Below, in pieces: positions 1 to 7,537 of a stretch of 64,000 nt of DNA (position 1 is its first letter; every line of letters starts with the position of its first letter). Below the pieces are notes generated by a model that was not told where the DNA came from, made no database searches, and worked only from the letters and a program-made list of their open reading frames with translations. This stretch comes from Heliomicrobium undosum (GTDB lineage: Bacteria; Bacillota; Desulfitobacteriia; Heliobacteriales; Heliobacteriaceae), in NCBI RefSeq assembly GCF_009877425.1, contig NZ_WXEY01000019.1, positions 1 through 64,000 on the forward strand. The letters run 5' to 3'. The position numbers and the translations under genes are program-made.

Positions 1-408
1 ACCTGCTAGGTTTTCCGCATAGCCCTGCAGGACGGGGTTCTGCTGCCGGGCCGCATTCGACCGGATTTGGTTGATCGCCCAGCGCATGTCCACCTGCCGC
101 GTCTGAATCTGAAACTGTACGGGCCTCGTCAGGCCGGAAAGATAGCGGGAGAAGGCCGACTCGACAGACGACTGCTCATTGTCCGAAAGCAGGAAGTAGT
201 TGATGGACCCGCACTCGATGGCCGCCCGGTATTCGCCCGCGCCCAGGTTGATGGCGCTGTGACGGATATCCTTAATCTTGAGGAACGTCTGGGCGCTGGG
301 GATGTCGGGCTTCTCCTTTTTGCTTCGCCGCTGCTTTCGTTTCTCAAAAAAGAAAACGCTACCAAAAATGGCAGTCAGCAGCGTAATGATCCCGGCGGCA
401 ACGATCAA
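1..408 (-). CDS. Partial conjugation-type membrane protein (VirB4/TraC N-terminal-like or partner)
   Basis: The gene runs off the left edge, so only about 136 N-terminal residues are visible. It opens with TTG overlapping the TGA of the PrgI-like gene by two bases, with GGAGGGG six bases before it, so the two are probably translationally coupled. The visible part has one N-terminal membrane helix (about residues 1-21), a very basic stretch (EKRKQRRSKKEK), then a soluble part with INYFLLSDNEQ followed by PVQFQIQTRQVD. This order, directly after a PrgI-like gene, resembles the start of a conjugative VirB4/TraC-type protein or a membrane-bound partner of it. No ATPase motif is in view, so the family is inferred mainly from context. 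Confidence 0.6.
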   Translation of the reverse strand, partial: MIVAAGIITLLTAIFGSVFFFEKRKQRRSKKEKPDIPSAQTFLKIKDIRHSAINLGAGEYRAAIECGSINYFLLSDNEQSSVESAFSRYLSGLTRPVQFQIQTRQVDMRWAINQIRSNAARQQNPVLQGYAENLAG

Positions 409-755
409 CGTAAGCCCCTCCGTTTCTCCTGGGCGGGCAACATCGCCGCCGGATCCTGGATGTACGGGAACGCTTTGGGACGGAAGGCATAGGCCAGTCG
501 GTTTCGCCAATACTGGTCGGCGGTCATCCCGAAGGCGTCCATATTCCAGAAGGCCATGTATAGGCCAAGACCCAGCGGAATGACGCCCGCTACAAGGCCG
601 GGGATGATGCCGGACAGAGCGAAGACGGTGAGGCCGGCCCCTCCTCCGAAGCACAGCCCCACCAGAAAGTAGGCCAATTGCCGGAGGCTGAACATGCCTC
701 CGACAACCTTATCCTCCCCATCCATCTGCAGGGGAAGGTGATACATGCCCCCCAT
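405..755 (-). CDS. PrgI-family conjugation membrane protein
   Basis: A 116-residue protein with a short soluble N-terminus, two closely spaced membrane helices (about residues 26-48 and 50-70) and a C-terminal tail. The segment EDKVVGGMFSLRQLAYFLVG is typical of the PrgI/TcpE-type proteins of Gram-positive type IV secretion systems, which sit in the membrane next to the VirB4-like ATPase. The start has a GAGGAG box before the ATG. It lies between a VirB2-like pilin gene upstream and a second membrane gene downstream, all on the minus strand, so the three form a conjugation gene cluster. The fold assignment is by pattern recognition; the exact role in the channel is not visible. Confidence 0.75.
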   Translation of the reverse strand: MGGMYHLPLQMDGEDKVVGGMFSLRQLAYFLVGLCFGGGAGLTVFALSGIIPGLVAGVIPLGLGLYMAFWNMDAFGMTADQYWRNRLAYAFRPKAFPYIQDPAAMLPAQEKRRGLR

Positions 756-773
756 TGTTCATCTCCTCGTTTT

Positions 774-1127
774 CTACTGGAAAATGCCAAGACCCACGGA
801 GGTAAGAAACCAGGCGCCGCCACAGATCGCCGTGCCGCCCATGGCCATGAGAAAGCCCGTCATCATGTCGGCACGCTTTTGCGGATTGGAACTGAGCGCT
901 GCCATCTTGGCCCCAATGGTAGCCATGGCAACGGCGCACACGATGGTCAAAATCGCCATGATCCACTTGACCGCATCTAGGATTTTGTTCCCTGCAGATT
1001 CCAAACTTTGCTTTTGTACGCCGCCCGTTACACTGACATTTACTTCAGCAAAGGCAATCCCGCAAAAGATGAACGTAGCAGCTAGGCAGAGGGCCAGAAT
1101 CACCGCTGTTTTTTTCTTCAATCCCAT
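774..1127 (-). CDS. VirB2/TrbC-like pilin
   Basis: The 117-residue protein has a classic signal peptide (basic MGLKKK, hydrophobic core, cleavage expected after GIAFA near residue 27). Two membrane helices follow, about residues 52-72 and 90-112, separated by a short basic loop with NPQKRAD. That layout (cleaved precursor, two helices, small loop) is that of VirB2/TrbC pilin subunits of type IV secretion systems. The start is preceded by GGGGGTG. It is the first gene of the minus-strand conjugation cluster that leaves the window on the left. A hairpin with a T-run lies between it and the helicase gene, so it may have its own promoter. Confidence 0.75.
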   Translation of the reverse strand: MGLKKKTAVILALCLAATFIFCGIAFAEVNVSVTGGVQKQSLESAGNKILDAVKWIMAILTIVCAVAMATIGAKMAALSSNPQKRADMMTGFLMAMGGTAICGGAWFLTSVGLGIFQ

Positions 1128-1197
1128 TCTTTCACCCCCTTAAAGAAAAATGAACTGCGCTTTTGTTTTGCAGGAGGCCTGTTACCCCCCCTCAAAC

Positions 1198-1235
1198 AAA
1201 AAAGCCGACTTCCCTGCCATGGCAGAAAAATCAGC
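1198..1235 (-). terminator. Hairpin with T-run upstream of the pilin gene
   Basis: On the minus strand an interrupted stem around the palindrome CTGCCATGGCAG, with outer arms AGCTGAT and TCGGCT, is followed by six T. It could end transcription coming from the helicase gene or act as an attenuator before the pilin cluster. Confidence 0.5.
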
Positions 1236-1289
1236 TCCGCAATCATAACGCCCCGGCCTTTTATGGAGAGCCAGGGCGTTTTACTTACT

Positions 1290-1449
1290 TTTGGACACAC
1301 CTTGGGCGCTGGATTTTTGTGAGGTCAAAAACCCAAATTTCTGTGGATGTAGAGGCCTGCGCTTTCGACTTCCAGCAAGTCACACCTGCCTCGTTTTGGG
1401 CATACCTTGGGCACTACGGTTTTTGTGAGGTGAAAAACCCAAATTTTCG
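1290..1449. repeat. Pair of about 52-base direct repeats, 104 bases apart
   Basis: Two copies (about 1290-1341 and 1394-1446) share ACCTTGGGC, TTTTTGTGAGGT and AAAAACCCAAATTT with only a few differences. They lie in the 435-base gene-free stretch between the helicase stop and the pilin start. No convincing gene was seen there. Such spaced direct repeats in a conjugation region could be protein-binding sites, for example for transfer or partition, but nothing identifies the protein. Confidence 0.7.
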
Positions 1450-1562
1450 ATTCGGGAATCACCAAAAACCATTTACAACTTAATTATACTGATCCTTTAA
1501 TTAGTGTCAAACGACTGGGCGACAGACGAGAAAACAAAGACGTTATTAGCATACTGCAACCT

Positions 1563-3830
1563 TCAATGCTTGAATGGCCTGATCTTTTCCTTCAATCCCG
1601 TGTTTCTCTGGCTCACCTTGTCGTTCTTGACAGCAATCCAGAGAGCCCTGTCTGTCCCCACAAGAACCGCCATCTCCCTGGCCCGCGTGATCGCCGTATA
1701 CAGAAGGTTCCTTGCCAGCATGACGTAGGACTGTGTAGTAATGGGGACGATTACGGCCTTAAACTCGCTTCCCTGGCTCTTGTGGACGGTGATGGCGTAG
1801 GCCAGCGCCAACTGTCCCAACTCTTCCTGCGTGTAGGCAACCTCCTGGCCGTTAAACTGGACCACGATACCCTCTGCGGGTTCCGACTCGCTATCGTCGC
1901 TGTTCGCCTGCACCATTCCTACCGAGACGATGGTTCCGATGTCGCCGTTAAGTACGCCTTTACCGTAGTTGTTCTTCGTCTGGATCACCTTGTCCCGTAG
2001 GCGGAACACCTGGCTGCCGTAAGTGATTTCCTCCATCTTTCCACTACCCCGCGCCGGATTGACAACCTCCTGCAACCGCCGGTTCAGGCTATCCGTCCCG
2101 GTATGCCCTTTCTTCATCGGGCACAGCACTTGTATGTCCCCAATGCCCATCCCTTTTTGGATCAGCCGCATGACGGACCGAAGAATCAAGTCGGCCACTT
2201 TTTCGGGGTCTTCCTGCCAGATGAAGAAAAAGTCTCCCTTGGTCGGATTGATCTGGGGCGCCTGCCCCCGGTTGATGCGGTGTGCGTTCAGCACGATCTG
2301 GCTCTGTTCCGCCTGGCGGAAGATCCGGGTCAGCCGGACGGATGGACAACCGGCCTCAATCAGGTCTTTCAGTACGTTCCCTGGCCCCACAGAGGGTAAC
2401 TGGTCCGTGTCTCCCACGAGCAACACTTTCGTCCCCGGCGCCAAGGCGTCGAATACCCGATAGGCCAGCGAGAGATCCATCATGGAGGATTCATCGACCA
2501 CAAGCAGGTTGCAAGGAAGCGGGTTGTCCCGGTTGTACTGGGCCTTGCCGTCCTTGCCGATACCCAGCATCCGGTGCAGTGTTCCCGCCTCCCGGCCAGT
2601 AACTTCGGCCATGCGCCGGGAAGCGCGCCCGGTGGGTGCTGCCAGTAAGATCTTCGCTTCGGGATGCAACTTTTCAAAGACATACAAAACAGCACGGGTT
2701 GTTTGTGTTTTACCAGTTCCCGGACCGCCCGTCAAAATCAACAGATCCGTCTGAGAGATGGCCCGACACGCTTGTCGTTGCTCTGGCGCAAGTTCAATCC
2801 GGGTGGCACGCTCATAAGCGAGAATAAGTTTATCCAGGTTGGCTGGCGGTTTGTCATGAACACCCATCATCGCCTGCACTTTTTCGGCCAGACGCAGTTC
2901 GGCCTGGTACAGCCAGCTTGGATACACGACCTGCCCGTTCTGTACTAACACAGTCCGCTCCTTGTCGTCGGCCAGGGTGCATAACTGGCTTAGGGCCCGC
3001 TCAACGCGCTGTCTCTCCACCGAACGAGTCTCACGGTTCAGTAGCACGCATGACTGCTCGATGACATCCTCCATGGGGATCCAGCAATGACCCAGGCTGG
3101 CAGTCTGTCCCTCTACGACATGCCGGATCGCCGCCTTGATTCTCCCATCGCTGTCCCTTGGCAGACCCACCGAGGCGGCGATCTGATCGGCCCGGTAGAA
3201 GCCAATCAGGTCCACTTCCGTGAGCCGGTAGGGGTCCGTCTTCACGATATCAACGGTACGGCTGCCAAACTTCTTGTACACTCGCTGGGCCAGCTTCGGC
3301 GTGAATCCCAGCGGGAGCAGGTTCATGACCACGCGATGCAATTCGTGCCGGTCCCGGATGGCATTGTAGATCTGCTCGGCCTGTCGGGGTCCTATCCCCT
3401 TGATCGCCTCCAACGTTTTCGGTCCCTGCTCCAGGATGATATCCAGCGCATTAGTGCCGTAAGCGTTGACAATCTGAGCGGCCTTGCTACTACCGACACC
3501 CTTGATAAAGGCACTAGACAAATACTCGCGGAGTTGAGCCTCGTTAGTCGGCTGCGGGCGCTCCCAACGGGTCACCTTCAGCTGTTTTCCAAAGCGATTA
3601 TGGTCCACCCATTCACCCCACAGGATGAGGGAATCATTCGGGGCCAGATTGAAAAACTCCCCGGTGGCCGTCACCGTATCCTTCCGTTGTTCCGGTGAAA
3701 TGGCGAGGATGTAGAAGTCGCCTTTTTGAAAGATAATCCGCCGGACGATCCCCTTCAGTTCTGCTGTTCTTGCATCACCCGCTGCTGGTTCCGTTGCTTG
3801 CTGAAAAAGGTCACTCTGCATAGCCAACAT
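1563..3830 (-). CDS. recD2: RecD2/TraA-type superfamily 1B DNA helicase
   Basis: A 755-residue ATP-dependent 5'-to-3' DNA helicase of the stand-alone RecD2 type. After an N-terminal OB-like region come helix-hairpin-helix motifs (IKGVGSSKAAQIV and IKGIGPRQAEQIY) that bind DNA. The motor follows: Walker A LTGGPGTGKT, Walker B VVDESSMMD, motif III VGDTDQLPSVGPG, motif V VHKSQGSEF and motif VI LYTAITRARE. All motifs are intact and the length is normal for the family. The start ATG at 3830 follows AAGGGA. Because it lies in a conjugative element, next to a RepL-like gene and pilin gene, it may serve plasmid or element replication or DNA processing. That role is inferred; RecD2 proteins are also common chromosomal repair helicases. 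Confidence 0.9.
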   Translation of the reverse strand: MLAMQSDLFQQATEPAAGDARTAELKGIVRRIIFQKGDFYILAISPEQRKDTVTATGEFFNLAPNDSLILWGEWVDHNRFGKQLKVTRWERPQPTNEAQLREYLSSAFIKGVGSSKAAQIVNAYGTNALDIILEQGPKTLEAIKGIGPRQAEQIYNAIRDRHELHRVVMNLLPLGFTPKLAQRVYKKFGSRTVDIVKTDPYRLTEVDLIGFYRADQIAASVGLPRDSDGRIKAAIRHVVEGQTASLGHCWIPMEDVIEQSCVLLNRETRSVERQRVERALSQLCTLADDKERTVLVQNGQVVYPSWLYQAELRLAEKVQAMMGVHDKPPANLDKLILAYERATRIELAPEQRQACRAISQTDLLILTGGPGTGKTQTTRAVLYVFEKLHPEAKILLAAPTGRASRRMAEVTGREAGTLHRMLGIGKDGKAQYNRDNPLPCNLLVVDESSMMDLSLAYRVFDALAPGTKVLLVGDTDQLPSVGPGNVLKDLIEAGCPSVRLTRIFRQAEQSQIVLNAHRINRGQAPQINPTKGDFFFIWQEDPEKVADLILRSVMRLIQKGMGIGDIQVLCPMKKGHTGTDSLNRRLQEVVNPARGSGKMEEITYGSQVFRLRDKVIQTKNNYGKGVLNGDIGTIVSVGMVQANSDDSESEPAEGIVVQFNGQEVAYTQEELGQLALAYAITVHKSQGSEFKAVIVPITTQSYVMLARNLLYTAITRAREMAVLVGTDRALWIAVKNDKVSQRNTGLKEKIRPFKH

Positions 3831-3997
3831 GCTTTCCCTTGCTAAACCCCCCTTCTCCCTTCTATCGGTTATGTTTCCGGCAATCGTTTTGGTTTTTCCA
3901 GTGAAAGAAGGGAATTCGGTTGCCTTTTTCCTTCGTTCAGAAATGCTTGATTATCTGGGGCTTTCTGTTGTCAGCCAGAAACATACACGCTGCCAAT

Positions 3998-4037
3998 TTG
4001 ACATACTCCCACGAATAAATTCGTGGGAGTATGTCAA
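3998..4037. repeat. Perfect 19-bp palindrome with two-base centre
   Basis: Arms of 19 bases (starting TTGACATACTCCCACGAAT) flank a two-base AA centre, and the match continues imperfectly outside (CCAATT against CAATCTGG). It lies upstream of the recD2 start. The CCCACG...CGTGGG core with a small centre resembles subterminal hairpins of IS200/IS605-type elements, but no transposase is present. It could equally be an operator or terminator. The rest of 3831-4231 shows no gene I would support. Confidence 0.75.
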
Positions 4038-4231
4038 TCTGGCCAATGCCACCCGAATGTCCCGAACCCAGCGCACCAGCGCAAAGGCTTCCCAATCAAC
4101 ATCAATCCGATTTCCTTTTTCACTGGAAAAAATCACTATCTACCCTGACCGCACTTCCTCGGATTCACCGCTCCAGCCCCCCCCAAACCGACTGCCGTTG
4201 TATATTTAAAGAGTAAGAAGAGAGAGTCGCT

Positions 4232-4343
4232 GCCGATTAGCCGAAATCAGCCGAAAACTCTCGCTAGACGAAGATTGGAAGCATTTTTTGGGGTGTGGGG
4301 GGTGTGACGTTTTCATCACACATGTGTGATGTTTTTATCACAC
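4232..4343. repeat. Iteron-like GCCGA repeats and two tandem 20-bp palindromes
   Basis: Three copies of GCCGA-AT-rich units begin at 4232, 4240 and 4250. At 4302-4321 and 4324-4343 stand two tandem palindromes of the form GTGTGA-N8-TCACAC, joined by a further palindrome around ACATGT. The cluster sits between the RepL-like gene and the helicase gene, and together with the Rep-like gene it is a candidate replication origin or operator region of the element. The spacing (N8) does not fit the N6 of CRP sites. Confidence 0.55.
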
Positions 4344-4392
4344 CCTATAGACAGATCTCCCCCTGTGCGGTTTTGGTCAAAAAACGTCAGGG

Positions 4393-5055
4393 TTATTTAG
4401 CGGCGCTACCTTGCTTCAGTTCTATGTACCGCTTACGGGGATAGAGACGCCCGTATTCTTCACCGGGACGAATCCAAAGTTTGTAGGGAAGAATCATGCC
4501 CTCCTTCTCCAGAAAATCGTCGTTAATGACGATCCGGCATAAGGTGGCGTTGATCCGGTTCTGGCTGCCTGCAAACATGATCTCAGGGTTGACGAACAGT
4601 GGCCGCTCTTCCACCACCCGCCCATGACGCTTGATACTCCGAAGGTTGATCAGTTCATAGACGATACCCTTTTCGATAAGCCGGCTGACAAGGCGACTGA
4701 CGTGTTCCCGCGAGAACCCAAAGACCCGCCCCAGTTCGGCAATGGTGAAGTATTTTCCGCTGGACTTCTGTTCTTTCCCCTGTTGAACATGTTTCGTCAG
4801 GGCGTTAGAGTGCATCTCCACCACGGCGCTCAGATGAAAAAGGAAAGACGATTCGGACGTCGTTAGGTAGTTGTTGCTGGTGAGATACAGTACATTCCGT
4901 GAAATCACCTGGGTAAACTGAGCCGCCCCCTTCTCTCGCTTCTTCACCAGCGTAAACCCGGCCACATTCGCCTTTTTTTCTTCTTGGTTGACCACCGCCA
5001 GATCAGCCGGCATCGGTGGCCTGGAAGGCGCAGTCCGCAGTCGTCTTGTGAACAT
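4393..5055 (-). CDS. RepL-like winged-helix replication or regulatory protein
   Basis: A 220-residue protein. Residues 1-45 are basic and low in complexity. Residues about 50-85 are helical, 101-133 form a winged-helix DNA-binding unit (YFTIAELGRVFGFSREHVS), and 153-165 carry FVNPEIMFAG. The pattern of a winged helix followed by a VNPEI-F-G strand is typical of RepL-type plasmid replication proteins of Firmicutes and of related phage regulators. The start ATG follows a GGGGA box. Iteron-like repeats and tandem palindromes lie just beyond its 3' end, which suits an initiator. It is followed upstream by a NusG-like gene with only 20 bases between, suggesting one operon. A purely regulatory role cannot be excluded. 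Confidence 0.6.
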   Translation of the reverse strand: MFTRRLRTAPSRPPMPADLAVVNQEEKKANVAGFTLVKKREKGAAQFTQVISRNVLYLTSNNYLTTSESSFLFHLSAVVEMHSNALTKHVQQGKEQKSSGKYFTIAELGRVFGFSREHVSRLVSRLIEKGIVYELINLRSIKRHGRVVEERPLFVNPEIMFAGSQNRINATLCRIVINDDFLEKEGMILPYKLWIRPGEEYGRLYPRKRYIELKQGSAAK

Positions 5056-5075
5056 AGCCGTCCCCTTTCTGTCAG

Positions 5076-5771
5076 TTACTTCGCCTTGGTTGCATATGGA
5101 ATCGTGTCGGGATTAAAAAACTCCGGTTGCATGAGGTCTGCCCAGTCTTTAGCTGCGCACGCGCAGTCGTAGTCAACTTCGCTCTTTCCTCTTGGAACCC
5201 AACAAGCCACAGGCGCTTTTGCCTGCACCACCAATCGAACAGCGGCATTACCCAGCGTGGTGGCCAGAGAGCCGTGGAGCCATATGGTAAGCATGTCGCT
5301 CTGCTGGATGCGCTTGACTACACCTCTGCAGCGACCGTATTCGGGCACATCCACCTCAACGGACTGTCCGACCGTCCAGGAGTAGATATCTGTCGTCTTC
5401 ACGTTTACCTGGACACTCAAATCCTGAGTAAGGGACTGCAAGAACCTTGCTTCTGCGGCTGAGATCGGGCGAAGCTTGTATCCAGTGTGGTAAAGTGGAA
5501 CCCCAGATAGAAACACCTCCAGATGCTCCAGTAGACTGGCCTGTTTTCGTAGTCCGACGAGTATATACCCTGGCAATACCGGCTCTGATACAACGCGAGG
5601 CGACTTACCGGCGTTGACCACCGCTTCCCGGTGTAGCGAATCCACCTTGAGATAGGGTTTCAGTTCGGGAGGCGCTTGCGTACATATCGTGGCGCAGAGC
5701 GGCCGTTCTTGTCCTGTCTGGCGGACACAGGCCACGTGCCACTGGAATAGGTCAATCGTTTCCTTTTGCAC
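5076..5771 (-). CDS. NusG-like transcription elongation factor paralogue
   Basis: A 231-residue protein. The N-terminus reads WHVACVRQTGQE (residues 11-22) and later VLPGYILVGL (65-74), the two signature parts of the NusG N-terminal (NGN) domain that binds RNA polymerase. A KOW-like region follows at about 133-165 (VGQSVEVDVPEYGRCRGVVKR). About 60 further residues, with several cysteines near the end, are not part of normal NusG. The start is GTG after a strong GGAGGAGGGAG box. Specialised NusG paralogues (RfaH, UpxY, LoaP types) act on one operon. Here the gene lies in a mobile element beside a sigma-like regulator, so it may help transcription read through the long transfer operon. That target is inference. 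Confidence 0.75.
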   Translation of the reverse strand: MQKETIDLFQWHVACVRQTGQERPLCATICTQAPPELKPYLKVDSLHREAVVNAGKSPRVVSEPVLPGYILVGLRKQASLLEHLEVFLSGVPLYHTGYKLRPISAAEARFLQSLTQDLSVQVNVKTTDIYSWTVGQSVEVDVPEYGRCRGVVKRIQQSDMLTIWLHGSLATTLGNAAVRLVVQAKAPVACWVPRGKSEVDYDCACAAKDWADLMQPEFFNPDTIPYATKAK

Positions 5772-5802
5772 GCTCCCTCCTCCCTTCTTGCAACGCCATT
5801 CC

Positions 5803-6399
5803 CTACTGACCTTCTGTCTTGGCCTTTATCCTTCGGATCGCCTCGTATACACGAGAAAGACTGACTCCGAGTTCCTTTGCGATGTCCCTGGGCTTTTGGT
5901 CCTTCCGTACGTAGACTGACCGCTCCAGCCTAGACAACCGGATGTAAACCGCTGTTTGTTCCTCGGTCAGCCCCAGGGAATGTGCCTCCTGTAAGGTGGC
6001 AGCATTGAGATGTATGATACCGGTCGCCTCCCGGATCGCCTGCCGGTAACTCTCGACGGTCATTCCGAGTTGCTGGGCCATCCGTTCACTTCTCCCGCCC
6101 GCGTATTTGACGATCAGCGCCTGGCGGTGGCGAGCCGTTAAACCATAAAAAACCAGATTGTCTGGGTGCTTTTTCAATTCCGACAGCTTGTGTGTCTGGA
6201 TGAATTGTTCCTGGGTGTTGATATTGCACAGCTTGAACTGATTCTGGTCGAGCCGTTTGGCGACAATGGACTTTTCCTCGTCGCTGGCCCGGTCTACGAT
6301 GGCCCGGTACAGTTCAAACTGTAGATCAGTCTTTCTTCGACTCAGCAACGACCGGGTTTGACGGAATTCCCGGTCCATGACATGCCATGGGGCTTGCAT
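5803..6399 (-). CDS. Two-HTH, sigma-region-4-like DNA-binding protein
   Basis: A 198-residue protein. Residues about 86-123 (LTARHRQALIVKYAGG followed by MAQQLGMTVESYRQAI) look like a sigma-70 region 4 helix-turn-helix. Residues about 143-192 repeat the plan (LTEEQTAVYIRL, then RDIAKELGVSLSRVYEAI). The first 80 residues are helical and unassigned. The start ATG follows AGGAGGG. Upstream on the minus strand is TGGTATAAA, an extended -10 box. It is followed by the NusG-like and RepL-like genes, so this looks like a small control operon of the element. It could be a sigma-like activator or a repressor; the duplicated HTH does not decide this. Confidence 0.65.
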   Translation of the reverse strand: MQAPWHVMDREFRQTRSLLSRRKTDLQFELYRAIVDRASDEEKSIVAKRLDQNQFKLCNINTQEQFIQTHKLSELKKHPDNLVFYGLTARHRQALIVKYAGGRSERMAQQLGMTVESYRQAIREATGIIHLNAATLQEAHSLGLTEEQTAVYIRLSRLERSVYVRKDQKPRDIAKELGVSLSRVYEAIRRIKAKTEGQ

Positions 6400-6447
6400 A
6401 TAACCCTCCTGTTTATACCAAAAATAGGTTATTATAAAGCAAACAGG

Positions 6448-6609
6448 TCACGCCGTTTCCTTGTCCTTTTCCGCCAACTGCTGCTCAGCCTTCTTCATGA
6501 CTTCGCTCCGATTGAGGATATCGATAACCTTGCTGAGCAACTCGGCATTCTTACTGGGGTCCGTGCCATAGACGGCACGGTATTCAATGGGATCTGGCCG
6601 CCTGGGCAT
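6448..6609 (-). CDS. Small unknown protein (53 aa)
   Basis: The start chosen is the ATG at 6609, because GGAGGTGG stands six bases before it; an in-frame start further upstream has no such box. The product begins MPRRPDPIEYRAVYG and then forms one or two charged amphipathic helices. It lies between the XRE regulator gene and the two-HTH gene on the same strand, so it is probably a minor member of the element's control region. I do not recognise a family. Confidence 0.6.
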   Translation of the reverse strand: MPRRPDPIEYRAVYGTDPSKNAELLSKVIDILNRSEVMKKAEQQLAEKDKETA

Positions 6610-6646
6610 AAGGCCACCTCCAAGTTCTTTAAATAAATAGCCACTT

Positions 6647-6910
6647 TTAGCAAGCACCGGAACACGGGTGGTCTAATTGTTTTTTAGCCATCATCTCTAT
6701 TCGCGTTTCGCGTACTCTAGGGCGCAATAATTCATCCGCAGAAACACCAAAAACATCTGCGATCTTAGCCAAAATACTTGCGTCAATACGTCGCCTTTCT
6801 TTCTCCATGTCACAGTACATTGAAGGACTAACACCAATTTTTGAGGCAACAAACTTTGCTTTTAGTCCTTTCATAACTCGCAATTCACGAACATTAGAAC
6901 CGCAACCCAA
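6647..6910 (-). CDS. XRE-family helix-turn-helix regulator
   Basis: About 87 residues if translation begins at the TTG at 6910, which has GGGGGTG six bases upstream; a GTG at 6952 lacks such a box. The body is an HTH_3 domain: NVRELRVMKGLKAKFVASKI, then GVSPSMYCDMEKERRRI, then ILAKIADVFGVSADELL. A short basic tail follows. It is transcribed divergently from a second XRE gene, with repeated TTCGCG-type sites between them. This is the arrangement of a phage or ICE switch (cI/cro type), in which the two proteins compete for shared operators. Which of the two is the repressor is not shown by sequence alone. Confidence 0.85.
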   Translation of the reverse strand: MGCGSNVRELRVMKGLKAKFVASKIGVSPSMYCDMEKERRRIDASILAKIADVFGVSADELLRPRVRETRIEMMAKKQLDHPCSGAC

Positions 6911-6931
6911 GATTTCACCCCCAAAACTCAA

Positions 6932-7046
6932 TTTCGCATTTCGCGAATACACACAATTAATTTTTACATACGCGATACGCGAATGTCAATAGATTTATTT
7001 GCATTTTGCGTATTGTTATTTGCGAAGCACATAATCCTGTTATTAT
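6932..7046. promoter_or_regulatory. Divergent promoter region with repeated TTCGCG/TTGCG operators
   Basis: Sites related to TTCGCGAATAC occur at about 6933-6950, TACGCGATACGCGAAT at about 6969-6984, TTTGCGTA at about 7006 and TTTGCGAA at about 7019. For the plus-strand gene an extended -10 (TGTTATTAT, 7038-7046) lies just after the last site. A matching ATTCGCGTTTCGCGTA sequence also occurs inside the minus-strand XRE gene near 6699. The repeated motif most likely binds one or both XRE proteins. Confidence 0.65.
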
Positions 7047-7070
7047 GTAGTTAGCTGGGGGGGGAGCCGA

Positions 7071-7493
7071 TTGAAAACTACTGGAGAACGGATAAAGTGG
7101 GCCAGAGAACGTCTTGGAATGACCCAAGACCAACTAGCAGAGAAAATTCGTGTTAAGATTCCAACAATATCTGGGTATGAAAATAATTACAGGCAACCAG
7201 ATAATCAGAAACTCCCTCTAATTGCCTCAGTGCTCAATGTGTCAGCGGATTTCCTACTGGGCCTAACTGATGAACCTACACCGTCCCAAAATAAAGGTGT
7301 TGGAAACGCTGTCAATCATATAGAATCGGCTCTCACAGACGACCCTGAACTTCTTACTTTCTTTGCTGAACTAAAAGAGCGCGAAGACCTCCAACTTCTT
7401 TTCAAACAAGTACGCCCCTTGCCGCCCGACGGGATCAAAAAGATCATTCGGATTATCAAAGCCATTGAGGATGAAGAAGCTCAAGAAGATTGA
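7071..7493 (+). CDS. XRE-family repressor, phage/ICE type
   Basis: A 140-residue protein starting at a TTG that follows GGGGGGAG. Residues 5-64 form the HTH_3 domain (IKWARERLGMTQDQLAEKI, then IPTISGYENNYRQPD, then LPLIASVLNVSADFLLG). The C-terminal half is helical (LTFFAELKEREDLQLLFKQV) and probably a dimer or partner-binding part. The LTDEP linker after the HTH is common in SinR- and ImmR-like regulators. The next gene is an ImmA-like peptidase 44 bases downstream, which strongly suggests an ImmR/ImmA pair in which the peptidase cleaves the repressor to release excision genes. The pairing is inferred from order and family. Confidence 0.85.
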   Translation: MKTTGERIKWARERLGMTQDQLAEKIRVKIPTISGYENNYRQPDNQKLPLIASVLNVSADFLLGLTDEPTPSQNKGVGNAVNHIESALTDDPELLTFFAELKEREDLQLLFKQVRPLPPDGIKKIIRIIKAIEDEEAQED

Positions 7494-7537
7494 TTAGTCC
7501 ATAACCACGCAGGACCATCTAGGGAGGCACGTCTACG

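Noticed and set aside
1118-1300. 60-residue minus-strand frame before the pilin gene
   Set aside because: It covers the T-run hairpin and overlaps the pilin start; no support beyond being open.
4302-4343. TGTGA...TCACA sequences as CRP/FNR sites
   Set aside because: The gap is eight bases instead of six, and the two palindromes are tandem and joined, which fits element-specific binding sites better.
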